The position numbers were made by a program, and so were the translations under genes. The notes under the pieces were generated by a model, which saw only the letters and a program-made list of their open reading frames with translations, was not told the origin of the DNA and made no database searches. This document shows positions 37,810 to 46,307 of a DNA stretch of 64,000 nucleotides, one piece after another (position 1 is the first letter of the stretch; each line of letters starts with the position of its first letter). Source of the stretch: Pseudomonadales bacterium (GTDB taxonomy: Bacteria > Pseudomonadota > Gammaproteobacteria > Pseudomonadales > Azotimanducaceae); contig JAWKZN010000002.1 in the NCBI GenBank assembly GCA_041395945.1, positions 930,001-994,000 of the forward strand, read 5' to 3'.

Positions 37810-38426
37810 CAGCGCAACTGAACGCCGTAGCTGTGCAGAATGTCCCGCAGGGCCGTGTGACCCTGATCGAGGGAAAATACCTCCGCAGACAGACCCGCTG
37901 ACCGGGCACTGTGAACATTCGCGGGGCTGTCATCGATAAACAGGGCGGCTTCCGGCGGACAGTCGAGTATGGCGAGCGCCTTTGCGAAGTAACTCACGTC
38001 GGGTTTCGCAGCACCCAGGCCGCAGGAATAGCACTGCGCGTCGAAACGGCTGGCGTAGCCCAGCGCCCAGGACATGTGCGCCGCCCGGTGGGTCTGCTGG
38101 TTAGTCGCCAGCGCAACCCGCCAGCCGTTCCGGCGCAGCCTGTCCACCAGCGCCAGCATCTCCTCGCTGACTTCGATCTGGGTCCAGACTGCCAGGGCTT
38201 CTTCCAGGGAAGTTCGACTCCCCCAGCGATCGAGCACCGCTTCGAGGGCCGTTGCGAAGTCCTGATCACCTGTGAGACAGGGTCGCTCGGCTGCGAAAAC
38301 GGCCGCGAGGAATTCCTCCCGTCGCACTTCATCACCGCACAGCGCGCCGAGATTTTCCCGCCAGCCCGGGGCTGGTTTCTGAATCACACCGTCTGCATCC
38401 AGCAGCAGCGTAGTGATACCGCTCAT
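37809..38426 (-). CDS. HAD-superfamily hydrolase
   Basis: 205 residues. Motif I is LLLDADGV with nucleophile Asp10 and acid/base Asp12. Motif II is the threonine in ALATNQQTHR, and motif III/IV are Lys in AAKPDVSYF and DDS in ALFIDDSPANVHSARSAGL. The cap is the small helical type of subclass IA. It probably hydrolyses a small phosphate ester. It is in a coupled run with the GNAT gene. Confidence 0.87.
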   Translation of the reverse strand: MSGITTLLLDADGVIQKPAPGWRENLGALCGDEVRREEFLAAVFAAERPCLTGDQDFATALEAVLDRWGSRTSLEEALAVWTQIEVSEEMLALVDRLRRNGWRVALATNQQTHRAAHMSWALGYASRFDAQCYSCGLGAAKPDVSYFAKALAILDCPPEAALFIDDSPANVHSARSAGLSAEVFSLDQGHTALRDILHSYGVQLR

Positions 38427-38447
38427 CGTCCAGCCTCCGCGTCTGCT

Positions 38448-38822
38448 TCAGGCATCCTGCACACAGAATTCGTTGCCTTCCGGATCCAGCAGCACGCTGT
38501 AAGTTTCATGAACGTCCCGCACCGAAGCGCCCAGTGCACACAGTCGATCAACTTCTTCCCTGCGATGCTCTGCGCGAAGATCGAGATGCAGTCGGTTTCT
38601 CGTCGTCTTCCTGCGATCGGTCAGCTGAAAAAAGAGCGTCGGTCCTGGTTCGTCCACGGCAACCGTTGGATCAGTTTCCGGGGTATGGCCAAGGGCGGCC
38701 AGCCTGTGGATTTCCGCAACATCGTAAGCGCGCACCCTATAGCCTTCCAGCGCCTGTGCCCAGAATCGGGCGCGTCGGGCTGGCTGCAGACTGTCGAATA
38801 CGATTTCAGCAAGTCTCGCCAT
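38448..38822 (-). CDS. VOC-family protein
   Basis: 124 residues with the glyoxalase-like double module: LAEIVFDSLQPARRARFWAQALEGY and RLHLDLRAEHRREEVDRLCALGA, ending YSVLLDPEGNEFCV. The DPEGNEF ending is typical of single-domain glyoxalase-like proteins. Substrate is unknown. It belongs to the minus-strand run of small genes. Confidence 0.8.
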   Translation of the reverse strand: MARLAEIVFDSLQPARRARFWAQALEGYRVRAYDVAEIHRLAALGHTPETDPTVAVDEPGPTLFFQLTDRRKTTRNRLHLDLRAEHRREEVDRLCALGASVRDVHETYSVLLDPEGNEFCVQDA

Positions 38823-38849
38823 GTTTCTCCCTCCCTGCCGCGAGCGCTC

Positions 38850-39398
38850 CTAGACTGCTGCCACAGTACGGACTTCGATGGTCCGTCTCGGGTGTGCCAG
38901 ATTCGCCAGCACCCGATTGTGATGATCGATGATCTGGGCGGCTTTCAGGTGCGCATCGCCCGTGGTGTGGGCGTCGCTGAGCAATGTCACCGCATAGTTT
39001 CTGCTCAGTGCAGCCCGGCAGGTCGCGTCCACACAATACTCAGTCATCAGCCCGCTCACCAGCACACGCTCAATACCAAACGTACGCAGGGTGTCATCCA
39101 GACCGGTATCGAAAAAAGCATCGGAGGCAGTCTTCTGCACGACCGCATCTTCCGGCGATCGTTCGAGTCCTGGATGCAGAACCCAGCCTGGCTCCCCCGC
39201 CCGCATAGGCTCGAAGGAAGCATGATTGTGCTGGATAAAGATCACCCGTCCGCCGTGAGCGCGGACCTTGCCGATTGCCTGATTGATCCGTTCCAACACC
39301 AGGGGTTCCTGGAACGCACCCGAAATCAGCCCGACCTGCACATCGATCACCAGCAGGGCATCGGTTGCACAGAGTGCGCGGGATGAATTATCGCTCAT
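38850..39398 (-). CDS. Isochorismatase-family cysteine hydrolase
   Basis: 182 residues from the ATG at 39398, which overlaps the stop of the gene upstream by 11 bases. The catalytic triad is complete: Asp19 in LVIDVQ, Lys89 in VQKTASDAF and Cys122 in GLMTEYCVDATCR. The cis-peptide region precedes the cysteine. Such enzymes cleave amides such as nicotinamide or related compounds; which one is unknown. Confidence 0.88.
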   Translation of the reverse strand: MSDNSSRALCATDALLVIDVQVGLISGAFQEPLVLERINQAIGKVRAHGGRVIFIQHNHASFEPMRAGEPGWVLHPGLERSPEDAVVQKTASDAFFDTGLDDTLRTFGIERVLVSGLMTEYCVDATCRAALSRNYAVTLLSDAHTTGDAHLKAAQIIDHHNRVLANLAHPRRTIEVRTVAAV

Positions 39399-40185
39399 CG
39401 GGTGGATTCCGATAACGGGCCTTGCTGCCTGTGAACGCGTCGAAGAGTTGTTTATGTGCTTCCCATGAAAAGGTGTCACTCCGATCCCTATACTGACCGA
39501 TCCAGTCAACCAGCATTCCGAGATTCGCATCCTGTGCCGCCTTGTTCGGATATTTGTGTGGCTCCCAGGGTCTGTTCCGGGCATTGCGCACACACTCCGT
39601 TTCCGGCAGATCCAGGAAGATCATTCGATCAGTTTCAGTGGTGACTAATTCGAGCAGGTCTGTGTAGCAGCCTTCGATCACCCAGCGTGGCTGCTGATTC
39701 AGAAATTCCGCAATTCTGGCCTGGGAATGTTCACGGGGTGCGCGAGTCGGTGTGTCGCCCGGCAGCCAGGCCAGGGTGTCGAGATCGAGGTGCGCCAGAT
39801 CGTGAGTCGCGGCAAGGGTCCGGGCCAGGGTGGATTTCCCCGAGCCGGAATTGCCGAAGATCATCACCCGGCTCTGCACAGAGGGCTGAGGATCCTGCCG
39901 GGCAACGTCCCGGTAAAAGGTCACGACCTCCTCATAGACCTCATCGCCGAGGTTTCTGGCCTGATGGACCCGCGATTCGGGCGCGTCCCAATCCGCAAGC
40001 CCGGGGTGCACGGGCACGCTGATCTGTTCGCCACTGTCCTGAAACCGGATACCCAGCATCGATCCCCGTACGACCACGGTGAATCGGTGGCAGTGGTCCC
40101 GATGCCAGAACATCGACTCGTCCGCTTCCAGCGTCATCCTCCGAATGATCAGGTCGGCTCTGTCGGTGAGGGTCTCAATCTGCAT
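39388..40185 (-). CDS. Fusion of cupin-like domain with P-loop kinase
   Basis: 265 residues. Residues 1-95 look like a small cupin barrel with a His-rich strand (MFWHRDHCHRFTVVVRGSMLG). Residues 105-265 are an adenylate-kinase-like P-loop protein: Walker A GNSGSGKST (111-119), DLDTLAW, WVIEGCYTDL, and a lid region with conserved Arg (RNRPWEPHKYP). The kinase half alone is a known stand-alone family related to topology-modulation protein FlaR-type kinases. A cupin in front of it is unusual. The ATG at 40185 was chosen over a GTG three codons earlier. Confidence 0.75.
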   Translation of the reverse strand: MQIETLTDRADLIIRRMTLEADESMFWHRDHCHRFTVVVRGSMLGIRFQDSGEQISVPVHPGLADWDAPESRVHQARNLGDEVYEEVVTFYRDVARQDPQPSVQSRVMIFGNSGSGKSTLARTLAATHDLAHLDLDTLAWLPGDTPTRAPREHSQARIAEFLNQQPRWVIEGCYTDLLELVTTETDRMIFLDLPETECVRNARNRPWEPHKYPNKAAQDANLGMLVDWIGQYRDRSDTFSWEAHKQLFDAFTGSKARYRNPPDER

Positions 40186-40194
40186 GAGCGCCAC

Positions 40195-40398
40195 TCAATA
40201 GCGGAAGAAATAGCAGCCCAGAATCGCTGCGAGTCCCAGAAACATCAGTGGCCCGGCGCTATCGAAAAAATAGGGCGCCCCCATCAGAACCAGCCCGGCT
40301 CCGAAAGGCACCATTCGCTTCTGCCGCCGACCATACACCAGCATGCCGAGGCCGATGGCGCCGAACAGCACACTCAGGATCAGCCAGGCTTCATCCAT
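40195..40398 (-). CDS. Small membrane protein
   Basis: 67 residues with two or three hydrophobic stretches: WLILSVLFGAIGLGMLVYG, then a basic turn RRQKR, then VPFGAGLVLMGAPYFF and PLMFLGLAAILGCYFF. No family is recognised. Its start overlaps the end of the RDD gene by 8 bases and its stop lies 9 bases before the kinase-fusion start, so it is part of the same transcript. Confidence 0.65.
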   Translation of the reverse strand: MDEAWLILSVLFGAIGLGMLVYGRRQKRMVPFGAGLVLMGAPYFFDSAGPLMFLGLAAILGCYFFRY

Positions 40399-40846
40399 TC
40401 GGGGACCTCACCACCAGTGTGCCGGCCAGTTTGTCGTGCCAGCTCTGTTTCCGCGGATCCCAGGCGATCCAGAGAAAGCCGAGGCCGAGCGCGAGAATCG
40501 ACGGAATGTAGGCAAAGTAACGAATGACCATCTGCTTTGTTGACAGCGCACCGAGGGTGTCCGCGTCCACAATGCGTGCACCGAAAATCATTTTTCCCGG
40601 GGTGGCAGAACGATACTTCCAGAACAGCAGCGTGGCAGCGATCGGCAGCAGATAGTTGAAAACCACGTCCCAGGTGCCGCCGGCACCCTCACCTCCGAGG
40701 AAATATTCCGAGCCATAGATGAAATACATCGCCGGAAAAATGATCATCAGAAACAGGACGGAATCAATCAGCGTGGCCACAAGTCGTACCCAGAACCCGA
40801 CGTATCGGACACCGAGGTCAGCCTCGGCAGGCGCAGGGCCGCTCAT
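40391..40846 (-). CDS. RDD-family membrane protein
   Basis: 151 residues. The defining Arg-Asp-Asp positions read RLVATLIDSVLF (Arg plus Asp), and the second helix pair carries ATPGKMIFGARIVD; the C-terminal WDPRKQSWHDKLAGTLVV is the usual RDD ending. The ATG at 40846 overlaps the stop of the VOC gene upstream by 4 bases (ATGA). Function is unknown; some RDD proteins are Na+/H+ antiporters. Confidence 0.85.
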   Translation of the reverse strand: MSGPAPAEADLGVRYVGFWVRLVATLIDSVLFLMIIFPAMYFIYGSEYFLGGEGAGGTWDVVFNYLLPIAATLLFWKYRSATPGKMIFGARIVDADTLGALSTKQMVIRYFAYIPSILALGLGFLWIAWDPRKQSWHDKLAGTLVVRSPNG

Positions 40847-41211
40847 CTGCGCTCCTCCATCAGGGCCAGCATATGTCCGTCCGGATCCTTGAAAAACGTC
40901 ATCCACAACTCATGATCGGGCATCTTCGCGATGCAGTGTGGCTCGTCGAGAAACTCGACCGCCCGGGACTTCAGATCCGCAACACTGGCTTCGATGTCAT
41001 CCACTTTGAAATAGTGACACACACCACCCGCGGCCTCGACAGGTCGGTCGCCCCCTTCGAGCATCAACCGCACCCCGGCGCAATCAAAGAACACAAGACT
41101 GCCGAAGCGGTACAGTTCCCGCAGACCCAGAGCACCACCGTAGAACTGCCCGGAGCGGTCGGCATCTTTAACCGGCAGGGCAATCTGACCCAGTTCACCC
41201 AGTGCCATCAT
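40843..41211 (-). CDS. VOC-family protein
   Basis: 122 residues. It opens LGQIALPVKDADRSGQFYGGALGL, the standard start of a glyoxalase-like domain, and ends MTFFKDPDGHMLALMEERR with the His/Glu pair of the metal site. AGGAG stands upstream of ATG 41211. The gene is coupled to the RDD gene by an ATGA overlap. Substrate is unknown. Confidence 0.85.
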   Translation of the reverse strand: MMALGELGQIALPVKDADRSGQFYGGALGLRELYRFGSLVFFDCAGVRLMLEGGDRPVEAAGGVCHYFKVDDIEASVADLKSRAVEFLDEPHCIAKMPDHELWMTFFKDPDGHMLALMEERR

Positions 41212-41238
41212 TCATCTCCTGTCTGTCTTGCTCAACGC

Positions 41239-41625
41239 TCAGGGTTCGTAACCCAGGCAGTAGGCGACGAGCTTATTGCCATCAAGATCCCGGAAGTAAC
41301 CTCCGTAGAATCCCATGCTGGAGCCCCTGTCGTGGGGATGGCCTTCATCCGTCGCACCAAGACTGAGCGCTTTTGCGTAGATCCTTTCCACATTGGCAGG
41401 GGTCTCCACATCCAGGGCGATCATAACTCCGTTGCCCACGCTCGCCGGCCGTTCATCGAATGGTGTGATCACCGAGAACATGGTCTGCCCCGGTGCATGG
41501 CCCCAGCCGAGCATGCGTTCATCGGTCATCAGCCGGCGCGCGCCGAGCTCGGTGAACAGCGCGTCGTAAAAACGCCCGGCGCGCTCCAGGTCGTTGGTAC
41601 CCAGTGTGAGATAGCCGATTTTCAT
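41239..41625 (-). CDS. VOC-family protein
   Basis: 128 residues from the ATG at 41625 (MKIGYLTLGTNDLERAGRFY). The second module has VMIALDVETPANVERIYAKALSLGA and ends FYGGYFRDLDGNKLVAYCLG. The pattern TLGTNDLERAxRFYDALF is typical of a lyase-like VOC group. Several VOC genes in this run are paralogues of the fold but not close copies of each other. Confidence 0.85.
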   Translation of the reverse strand: MKIGYLTLGTNDLERAGRFYDALFTELGARRLMTDERMLGWGHAPGQTMFSVITPFDERPASVGNGVMIALDVETPANVERIYAKALSLGATDEGHPHDRGSSMGFYGGYFRDLDGNKLVAYCLGYEP

Positions 41626-41666
41626 AGTCGTATCCTGGTTCATCCGCGACTTGAGGGGGAAGGGAT

Positions 41667-41783
41667 TCATCGTCTCGGCGGAAAGTACCACCAGGTTGCG
41701 AGCACCGACAGTGCAAAGAGACTGTAAGCCATCGTGAATACCCAGGCCGGAGCCGGATCAGCCAGTAGAATTTGTGTTCTCAT
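41667..41783 (-). CDS. Possible 38-residue single-helix membrane protein
   Basis: An ATG-started frame of 38 codons overlaps the end of the methyltransferase gene by 26 bases. It encodes one hydrophobic helix (WVFTMAYSLFALSVLATWWY) followed by a basic end PPRR, a topology expected for a small membrane protein. No ribosome-binding site is evident and no family is recognised, so it may be chance. Confidence 0.3.
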   Translation of the reverse strand: MRTQILLADPAPAWVFTMAYSLFALSVLATWWYFPPRR

Positions 41784-42501
41784 AAAGAGACACATGCATA
41801 CGGCTGTTTGCAGTGAACGGCGACCGGTCCCAGCCACCCCACCGGTTCTTCAGACGCAAGCCTGCAAGCTGTGCCATCAGATCGATTTCGGCAGGCCAGG
41901 CATAACGTATCGGCAGTGGACGCATCTCCATGCCCTGGGCACTGACCCTGACCCGCTGATACTGCACGGTCTGAGCGACCGGATCATGGATGGCGGCTTC
42001 AAGGGTTACCGAATCCCTGTCGACGTAGCGGGTACGAATGCTCTGCCCCTCGGTAAACAGTCCAACTTCCGGAACCAGTGTCTCCACCAGGAACCGGCCG
42101 TTGTCTGTCAGTCTACGCGCGACATTCTGAAAGCAGCGCACCTGATCCGCCTGGGAGGTGAGGTTGAACAGGGTATTGAAAACCAGAAAGACGAAGTCGA
42201 AGGAACCTTCAATATCCACATCCGCGAAATCGCCGACTGCCACCGGGATCGATTCTCCACCCGGTTTTTCCCGAAGTTTCGCGATCATCTCCGGTGAGGC
42301 GTCGATGCCCTGCACAGGCAGACCACGCAACGCGAGCGGCAGCGCGATCCGGCCGGTACCGATGGCGAGTTCCAGGGTCCTGCCCATCCCGGCCAGATCC
42401 CACAGACAGGCCACAGCTTCGTCGGTCGTGCCGGGATCATGCTCCTGGTCATAACCTTCGGCATAGATCTCACCGAAACTGGCCGGGCCGAAGTCCTTCA
42501 C
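41758..42501 (-). CDS. Class I SAM-dependent methyltransferase
   Basis: 247 residues starting at a GTG that overlaps the DUF1801 stop by four bases (GTGA). SAM-binding motif I is LELAIGTGRIALPLA, with GIDASPEMIAKL as motif II and FDFVFLVFNTLFNL as motif IV. The N-terminus FGEIYAEGYDQEHDP fits ubiE-like small methyltransferases. The substrate is unknown. Confidence 0.85.
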   Translation of the reverse strand: MKDFGPASFGEIYAEGYDQEHDPGTTDEAVACLWDLAGMGRTLELAIGTGRIALPLALRGLPVQGIDASPEMIAKLREKPGGESIPVAVGDFADVDIEGSFDFVFLVFNTLFNLTSQADQVRCFQNVARRLTDNGRFLVETLVPEVGLFTEGQSIRTRYVDRDSVTLEAAIHDPVAQTVQYQRVRVSAQGMEMRPLPIRYAWPAEIDLMAQLAGLRLKNRWGGWDRSPFTANSRMHVSLYENTNSTG

Positions 42502-42908
42502 CCGGCCTCCGCGTGCCGAAAAGCCTCGCCGATCATCTTTTGCAGAATCTTCACGTCTACATCGGCGAGCTTGTTGATATAGATACAGCCACCGGGCCCG
42601 ACACGGTGCTTGCCAATTTCCTTCAGCATCTTCGCCCGGCCTTTGAAGTTCCCCAGATAAAACACCAGGGATCCGACCCGTGGCGCGAAACCAACAGAGC
42701 AGATGTCGCCCTCCCGGCCACTGGCATATTTGTAGTGGTGCTTGCCGCAACCCACGATGCTCGGCCCCCACATCTTCGCCCGTTTGCCTGTCACGGACTC
42801 CATGATCTTCAACACCGCCAAGGCATCTTTCCGTCGGGTTTCGTTTTTCACAGACTCGAGGAACACCCGTACGCTGGCATTGTTCTCCTGGGTTTTCCGT
42901 TCAGCCAT
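42498..42908 (-). CDS. DUF1801-domain protein
   Basis: 136 residues. The DUF1801 core reads RKDALAVLKIMESVTGKRAKMWGPSIVGCGKHHYKYASGREGD, followed by RVGSLVFYLGN and a C-terminal LQKMIGEAF. DUF1801 has the YdhG/CyaY-like fold of unknown role and is common in integron cassettes and soil bacteria. Translation is coupled to the methyltransferase downstream. Confidence 0.85.
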   Translation of the reverse strand: MAERKTQENNASVRVFLESVKNETRRKDALAVLKIMESVTGKRAKMWGPSIVGCGKHHYKYASGREGDICSVGFAPRVGSLVFYLGNFKGRAKMLKEIGKHRVGPGGCIYINKLADVDVKILQKMIGEAFRHAEAG

Positions 42909-42935
42909 CTTCCCTCCCTGCGACGCCGACCCGAT

Positions 42936-43229
42936 TCATTCGGTCGCCAGAATGCCGTCAATATATTTTGAAAATTCCCCATGGAATGAGTCGCGACGAG
43001 TCTCCCGGTATTTACGCCCGCCTGCCGTTCGAAGCATCCGGCGCAGCAGCTGCTCCCATCTTTCCTGGGAAAGCCAGAATTCAGAGATACTGGTTGCCGC
43101 CTGGGCATACATGCTCCTGTGGGTGGCGATGTTGGCCTGGCGCATCTGCACGGACAGATAGATCAGAGTGGCGATGACAGCGACGCCCCCCACAATCTCC
43201 CCGATCGCGCCGTAGTCCTGAATGTTCAT
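42936..43229 (-). CDS. Small membrane-anchored protein
   Basis: 97 residues from the ATG at 43229. One N-terminal helix (IGEIVGGVAVIATLIYLSVQMRQAN) is followed by a helical soluble part with THRSMYAQAATSISEFWLSQERW. Similar proteins with this N-terminus are usually about 150-200 residues, so this copy may be truncated at the C-terminus. Its start overlaps the stop of the next gene upstream by four bases (ATGA). Confidence 0.6.
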   Translation of the reverse strand: MNIQDYGAIGEIVGGVAVIATLIYLSVQMRQANIATHRSMYAQAATSISEFWLSQERWEQLLRRMLRTAGGRKYRETRRDSFHGEFSKYIDGILATE

Positions 43230-43483
43230 CCGTCTACCGCGTCCTGGATGGTTTTGAACAAAACACGCTGATCCTGCGCGCTGGACGCAGGCATTCTGTC
43301 GAAGTCGGGTTCCTTGAGGCGTACATCCGCATAAAGGCACGCACCTTCCTCATGGAAGTGCAGAAAGGCTTTCGACCTCCGGTAGAAGACCCCGGGTTTC
43401 TTTTCCTGCATCCCGGGAAGCATCCGGATTTTTCGCAGGAGTGGCGCAATTGCTGTGAGTGTCTCGACAGACGCGTGCTTCAT
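43226..43483 (-). CDS. Small alpha/beta protein of unknown function
   Basis: 85 residues from the ATG at 43483 (MKHASVETLTAIAPLLRKIR). GVFYRRSKAFLHFHEEGACLYADVR looks like the beta sheet of a MmcQ/YjbR-like or DUF1801-like fold, and such proteins predict presence or absence of small ligands poorly. It is coupled by ATGA to the gene downstream. No firm family assignment. Confidence 0.6.
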   Translation of the reverse strand: MKHASVETLTAIAPLLRKIRMLPGMQEKKPGVFYRRSKAFLHFHEEGACLYADVRLKEPDFDRMPASSAQDQRVLFKTIQDAVDG

Positions 43484-43593
43484 GATGGAATCCCGCTTTT
43501 CGGAGCGCGACTGGGGAATATCGCGCTGTAAGACTGATCCTGCAACCTCCACCGGCTGGAAGCTGGGATTTCGTCATTGCGCGCGCCTGTTGC

Positions 43594-43998
43594 TCAGTTA
43601 CGAGGCGGAGGATGCTCAAGGTACTGGGGGGCGTGTCCGCCGATGTGATCCCAGGGCGCTTTTGAGCCGACGAACAGATGCTGCTCGATGGCTACACCCG
43701 GATCACCCTCCACACAGCCCAGCGTCACACCATGCACCTCGCCGCGCCGGATACCACAGAGGGTAGATCCGCAGACCCCACAGAATCCAAGCCCCCACTC
43801 CTCTCCGGTAGCATGTATCACCAGCTTCTCTTTACCGGTAATCCACTGGAATCGACTACCGGGTGTCAGTTCTGCGTACGCGGAGGATGCCCCACTGAAG
43901 GCCTTACGGCACCTCGAACAATGACAGGCGCGACCATCCTGCAGACGACCGTTCAGCTGCCAGGTGATCGCGGCACAGAAGCAGCTTCCGGTGATCAA
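43594..43998 (-). CDS. GFA-family zinc protein
   Basis: 134 residues with both zinc sites of the glutathione-dependent formaldehyde-activating family: Cys6-x-Cys8 with Cys73-x2-Cys76, and Cys25-x-Cys27-x2-Cys30. The sequence GSCFCAAITWQL at the start and GFCGVCGSTLC are diagnostic. Most GFA-fold proteins do not act on formaldehyde; the role here is open. Its start overlaps the stop of the DUF1801 gene upstream by four bases. Confidence 0.87.
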   Translation of the reverse strand: MITGSCFCAAITWQLNGRLQDGRACHCSRCRKAFSGASSAYAELTPGSRFQWITGKEKLVIHATGEEWGLGFCGVCGSTLCGIRRGEVHGVTLGCVEGDPGVAIEQHLFVGSKAPWDHIGGHAPQYLEHPPPRN

Positions 43999-44867
43999 CC
44001 TGCACGCACCTTGTTGTGTCCTTTCTCTCTGCTCCTTTTTTTACTGTTCTTCTGATTCTTTTTCTGATGGTAGACGAGCGCCATCTCGATACATTCACAG
44101 ACTGCAGCTTCAGGCAGGGACTCCGCTTCGTTGAAAACGATCGCCCGGTTGCCTTCGTACTTCAGCTCCGGAAAGCGGGTTCGACAGGTATCCACCAGGC
44201 TGGTCTGGCAATTCAGATAGATTGCGTACTGCTCAGGCGCCGCTTGCTTCCAGCCGATTCTGATCGTACTGCCGGATTTCGATGCCAGAGTAAGGTAGGC
44301 CGGCTCTCCCCATTTCAGCGTTTCGGTCAATCGACCCACACCCGCCGTGGCAGCAGCCGTGCGGTATATGAGACCGCGCAGCGCATATATCTTTTTCCTG
44401 ATGCCTGGCGGGTAGCCTTCAATCACCTTTTTCACCTCAACCGGGACAGGCGTATTCATCTGATCAGCTCCTGCGATAGTTCTGATATTCCTGTACGCCG
44501 CCGCGATCAGGGCCCGGAGCGCCTCATCCTGCGGATCGACTGATGGCCGCAGTTTCACATGGCGCATCCGCTTGCCGGTTCCTTCGAGAAGTTCCAAGGG
44601 ATCTGGCAGATCGGCACCTTGAAAGAATCCGACATTAACATGCACTTTGAAAACGTTGACATACGCAAAGGGCAGATCGTTCACACAGGCGACCGGACAG
44701 CCGTCATGAATGAGCTCAAGGACATCGTCTCCTGATCTGCGGATCTGCGAGAACCACTTTCGAGCCAGGGCGCCCAGTTCACCTTCACAACTACCCAGCC
44801 ACTCTTCGACCTTGAGATCCTGCTGCGCAGCACCGGTTAATCGAAACAATTTGTCCATTTCACTCAC
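43995..44867 (-). CDS. Fusion protein with two YdhG/DUF1801-type domains
   Basis: 290 residues. The N-terminal half (residues 15-135) contains LGALARKWFSQIRRSGDDVLELIHDG and VNVFKVHVNVGFFQGADLPDP, a DUF1801-like sheet. The C-terminal half has VEEVIEGYPPGIRKKIYALRG-like sequence and LKWGEPAYLTLASKSGSTIRIGW, the classical DUF1801 core. The C-terminus is very basic (HQKKNQKNSKKRSREKGHN), suggesting nucleic-acid contact. No known function. Confidence 0.72.
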   Translation of the reverse strand: MSEMDKLFRLTGAAQQDLKVEEWLGSCEGELGALARKWFSQIRRSGDDVLELIHDGCPVACVNDLPFAYVNVFKVHVNVGFFQGADLPDPLELLEGTGKRMRHVKLRPSVDPQDEALRALIAAAYRNIRTIAGADQMNTPVPVEVKKVIEGYPPGIRKKIYALRGLIYRTAAATAGVGRLTETLKWGEPAYLTLASKSGSTIRIGWKQAAPEQYAIYLNCQTSLVDTCRTRFPELKYEGNRAIVFNEAESLPEAAVCECIEMALVYHQKKNQKNSKKRSREKGHNKVRAG

Positions 44868-44904
44868 TGAGGTCTCAACGGCATACCGATCACAGTTAAT
44901 GCAT

Positions 44905-45336
44905 TTACCCGCCAGCCCCTTCCCGCCTTCGGTCAGATGTCAGATCTCTTGGTCCGTGTAACCCGACGAGGTTGCCATCGGGATCAATCACAATGGCGAA
45001 TCGGGCCTGCCAGGGCGGAAGACAGGGCGCCAGCTGGCTGGTATACCCGGCCTCTACCATTCGATGGTGCATCTCATCGACTTGCTGTGCGGTTGAAAAT
45101 TCGAAGCTGATCGTGTTCTTACTGGGATTCCCCGGTGCCTGCCATTGCGGATCGTAGCTGGCTGTGAGTTTCGCCGATCCAATCTCGAGCGTAGCACCGT
45201 TTGTCCAGGTGAACCTCGCAAAGTCATCACTGACCACTTCAGAGGTCAGACCCAGCAGTTCATGGAATTTCACCGATTTACGGACATCTTCCGCAAACAG
45301 ATACAAACCCCGCAGCATTGGATCACTCGAATTCAT
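44905..45336 (-). CDS. VOC-family protein
   Basis: 143 residues. It opens LRGLYLFAEDVRKSVKFHELLGLTSE and ends RFAIVIDPDGNLVGLHGPRD, the typical ends of a glyoxalase-fold domain. The start overlaps the stop of the GNAT-SRPBCC fusion upstream (ATGA), so both are made from one message. Substrate is unknown. Confidence 0.82.
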   Translation of the reverse strand: MNSSDPMLRGLYLFAEDVRKSVKFHELLGLTSEVVSDDFARFTWTNGATLEIGSAKLTASYDPQWQAPGNPSKNTISFEFSTAQQVDEMHHRMVEAGYTSQLAPCLPPWQARFAIVIDPDGNLVGLHGPRDLTSDRRREGAGG

Positions 45337-46241
45337 TCGGCTGATTTCATTACTTCTGCTTCGAGCCGATCCAGGTTCTGTTCGTTCGCTTTCAGAACGA
45401 CTGGAGCGACCTCGTCCTTATGCGCCGCAGTGTCGAATACCTGCTCCCAGCGCACCAGCGTACTGCCCTCATCCTGTTCCAGCGTGATGGTCAGCACGAA
45501 GTGATGATCCTCAGAAACATGTTCAATGATCACGAGCCGCTGCGGAACAATCTCGACGAAAACGTTTTCATTCGGGTAGTCGGTGCCATCAGGCCCATGC
45601 AGTGTGAGCGTCCATTTTCCGCCGCGTTTGAACTCAAACGCGTGAAAGGTACTCGAGAATCCATTCGGCCCCCACCATCGGGCCAGACGCCCCGGGTCAG
45701 AAATCGCGTCGAAAACCCGGCCCGGATCGGCATCGATCAGTCTGGAGTGTACAACTTCGCGATTGGTGACTGATTCGCCTCCCACAGCCACTCCTGATCC
45801 AGCAGATAGCGGAAAAGAATACATGACTGATGTCTGTTCCTGCGTGCCAGCAACGAGGCCCTCATACAGGGATCTTGCCGCGACGTTGTCCGTATCGGTA
45901 AGTACCCAGGCTTCGGTACAACCCAGAGATTCGCCAACAGTCAGCAAAGCAGCCATCAGCCGTGCTCCGATGCCTTTCCGTTGAAACGGCCCGCTAACGC
46001 CAACTTCATTGATGAAGAGCTGGTTGGGTTTGTCTGGATGCAGGTAGTGCACCGCACTCGCCATGCCAACGACGACTCCCCGCTCATCCATCGCTACCAC
46101 AATGTGGTGTCGAGGATCCGCCAGGAACTCCATTGTCAGATGCCTTTCGACCGCATTGTCAAATACATCGTCCGCGACGCTTTCAAGCACCTGTCCGTCG
46201 TCGGCACCAAGCATTCTGATGGTGACATTGAGACTGTTCAT
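45333..46241 (-). CDS. Fusion of GNAT acetyltransferase and SRPBCC (AHSA1-like) domain
   Basis: 302 residues from the ATG at 46241. Residues 1-145 are a GNAT domain with the acetyl-CoA loop GPFQRKGIGARLMAALL and the DTDNVAARSLYEGL end. Residues 160-300 form an AHSA1/SRPBCC domain (DADPGRVFDAISDPGRLARWWGP, FKRGGKWTLTLHGPDG, VRWEQVFDT). Each domain is common as a single protein, including in cassettes; the joined form is unusual and may have arisen by loss of a stop codon between neighbours. Roles are unknown. Confidence 0.82.
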   Translation of the reverse strand: MNSLNVTIRMLGADDGQVLESVADDVFDNAVERHLTMEFLADPRHHIVVAMDERGVVVGMASAVHYLHPDKPNQLFINEVGVSGPFQRKGIGARLMAALLTVGESLGCTEAWVLTDTDNVAARSLYEGLVAGTQEQTSVMYSFPLSAGSGVAVGGESVTNREVVHSRLIDADPGRVFDAISDPGRLARWWGPNGFSSTFHAFEFKRGGKWTLTLHGPDGTDYPNENVFVEIVPQRLVIIEHVSEDHHFVLTITLEQDEGSTLVRWEQVFDTAAHKDEVAPVVLKANEQNLDRLEAEVMKSAE

Positions 46242-46307
46242 AAATATCTGAACCCTTCCAGCGCGCCACAGCAATGACCATGTCGACAGGTTGCAGGCAG
46301 CGCTCCC

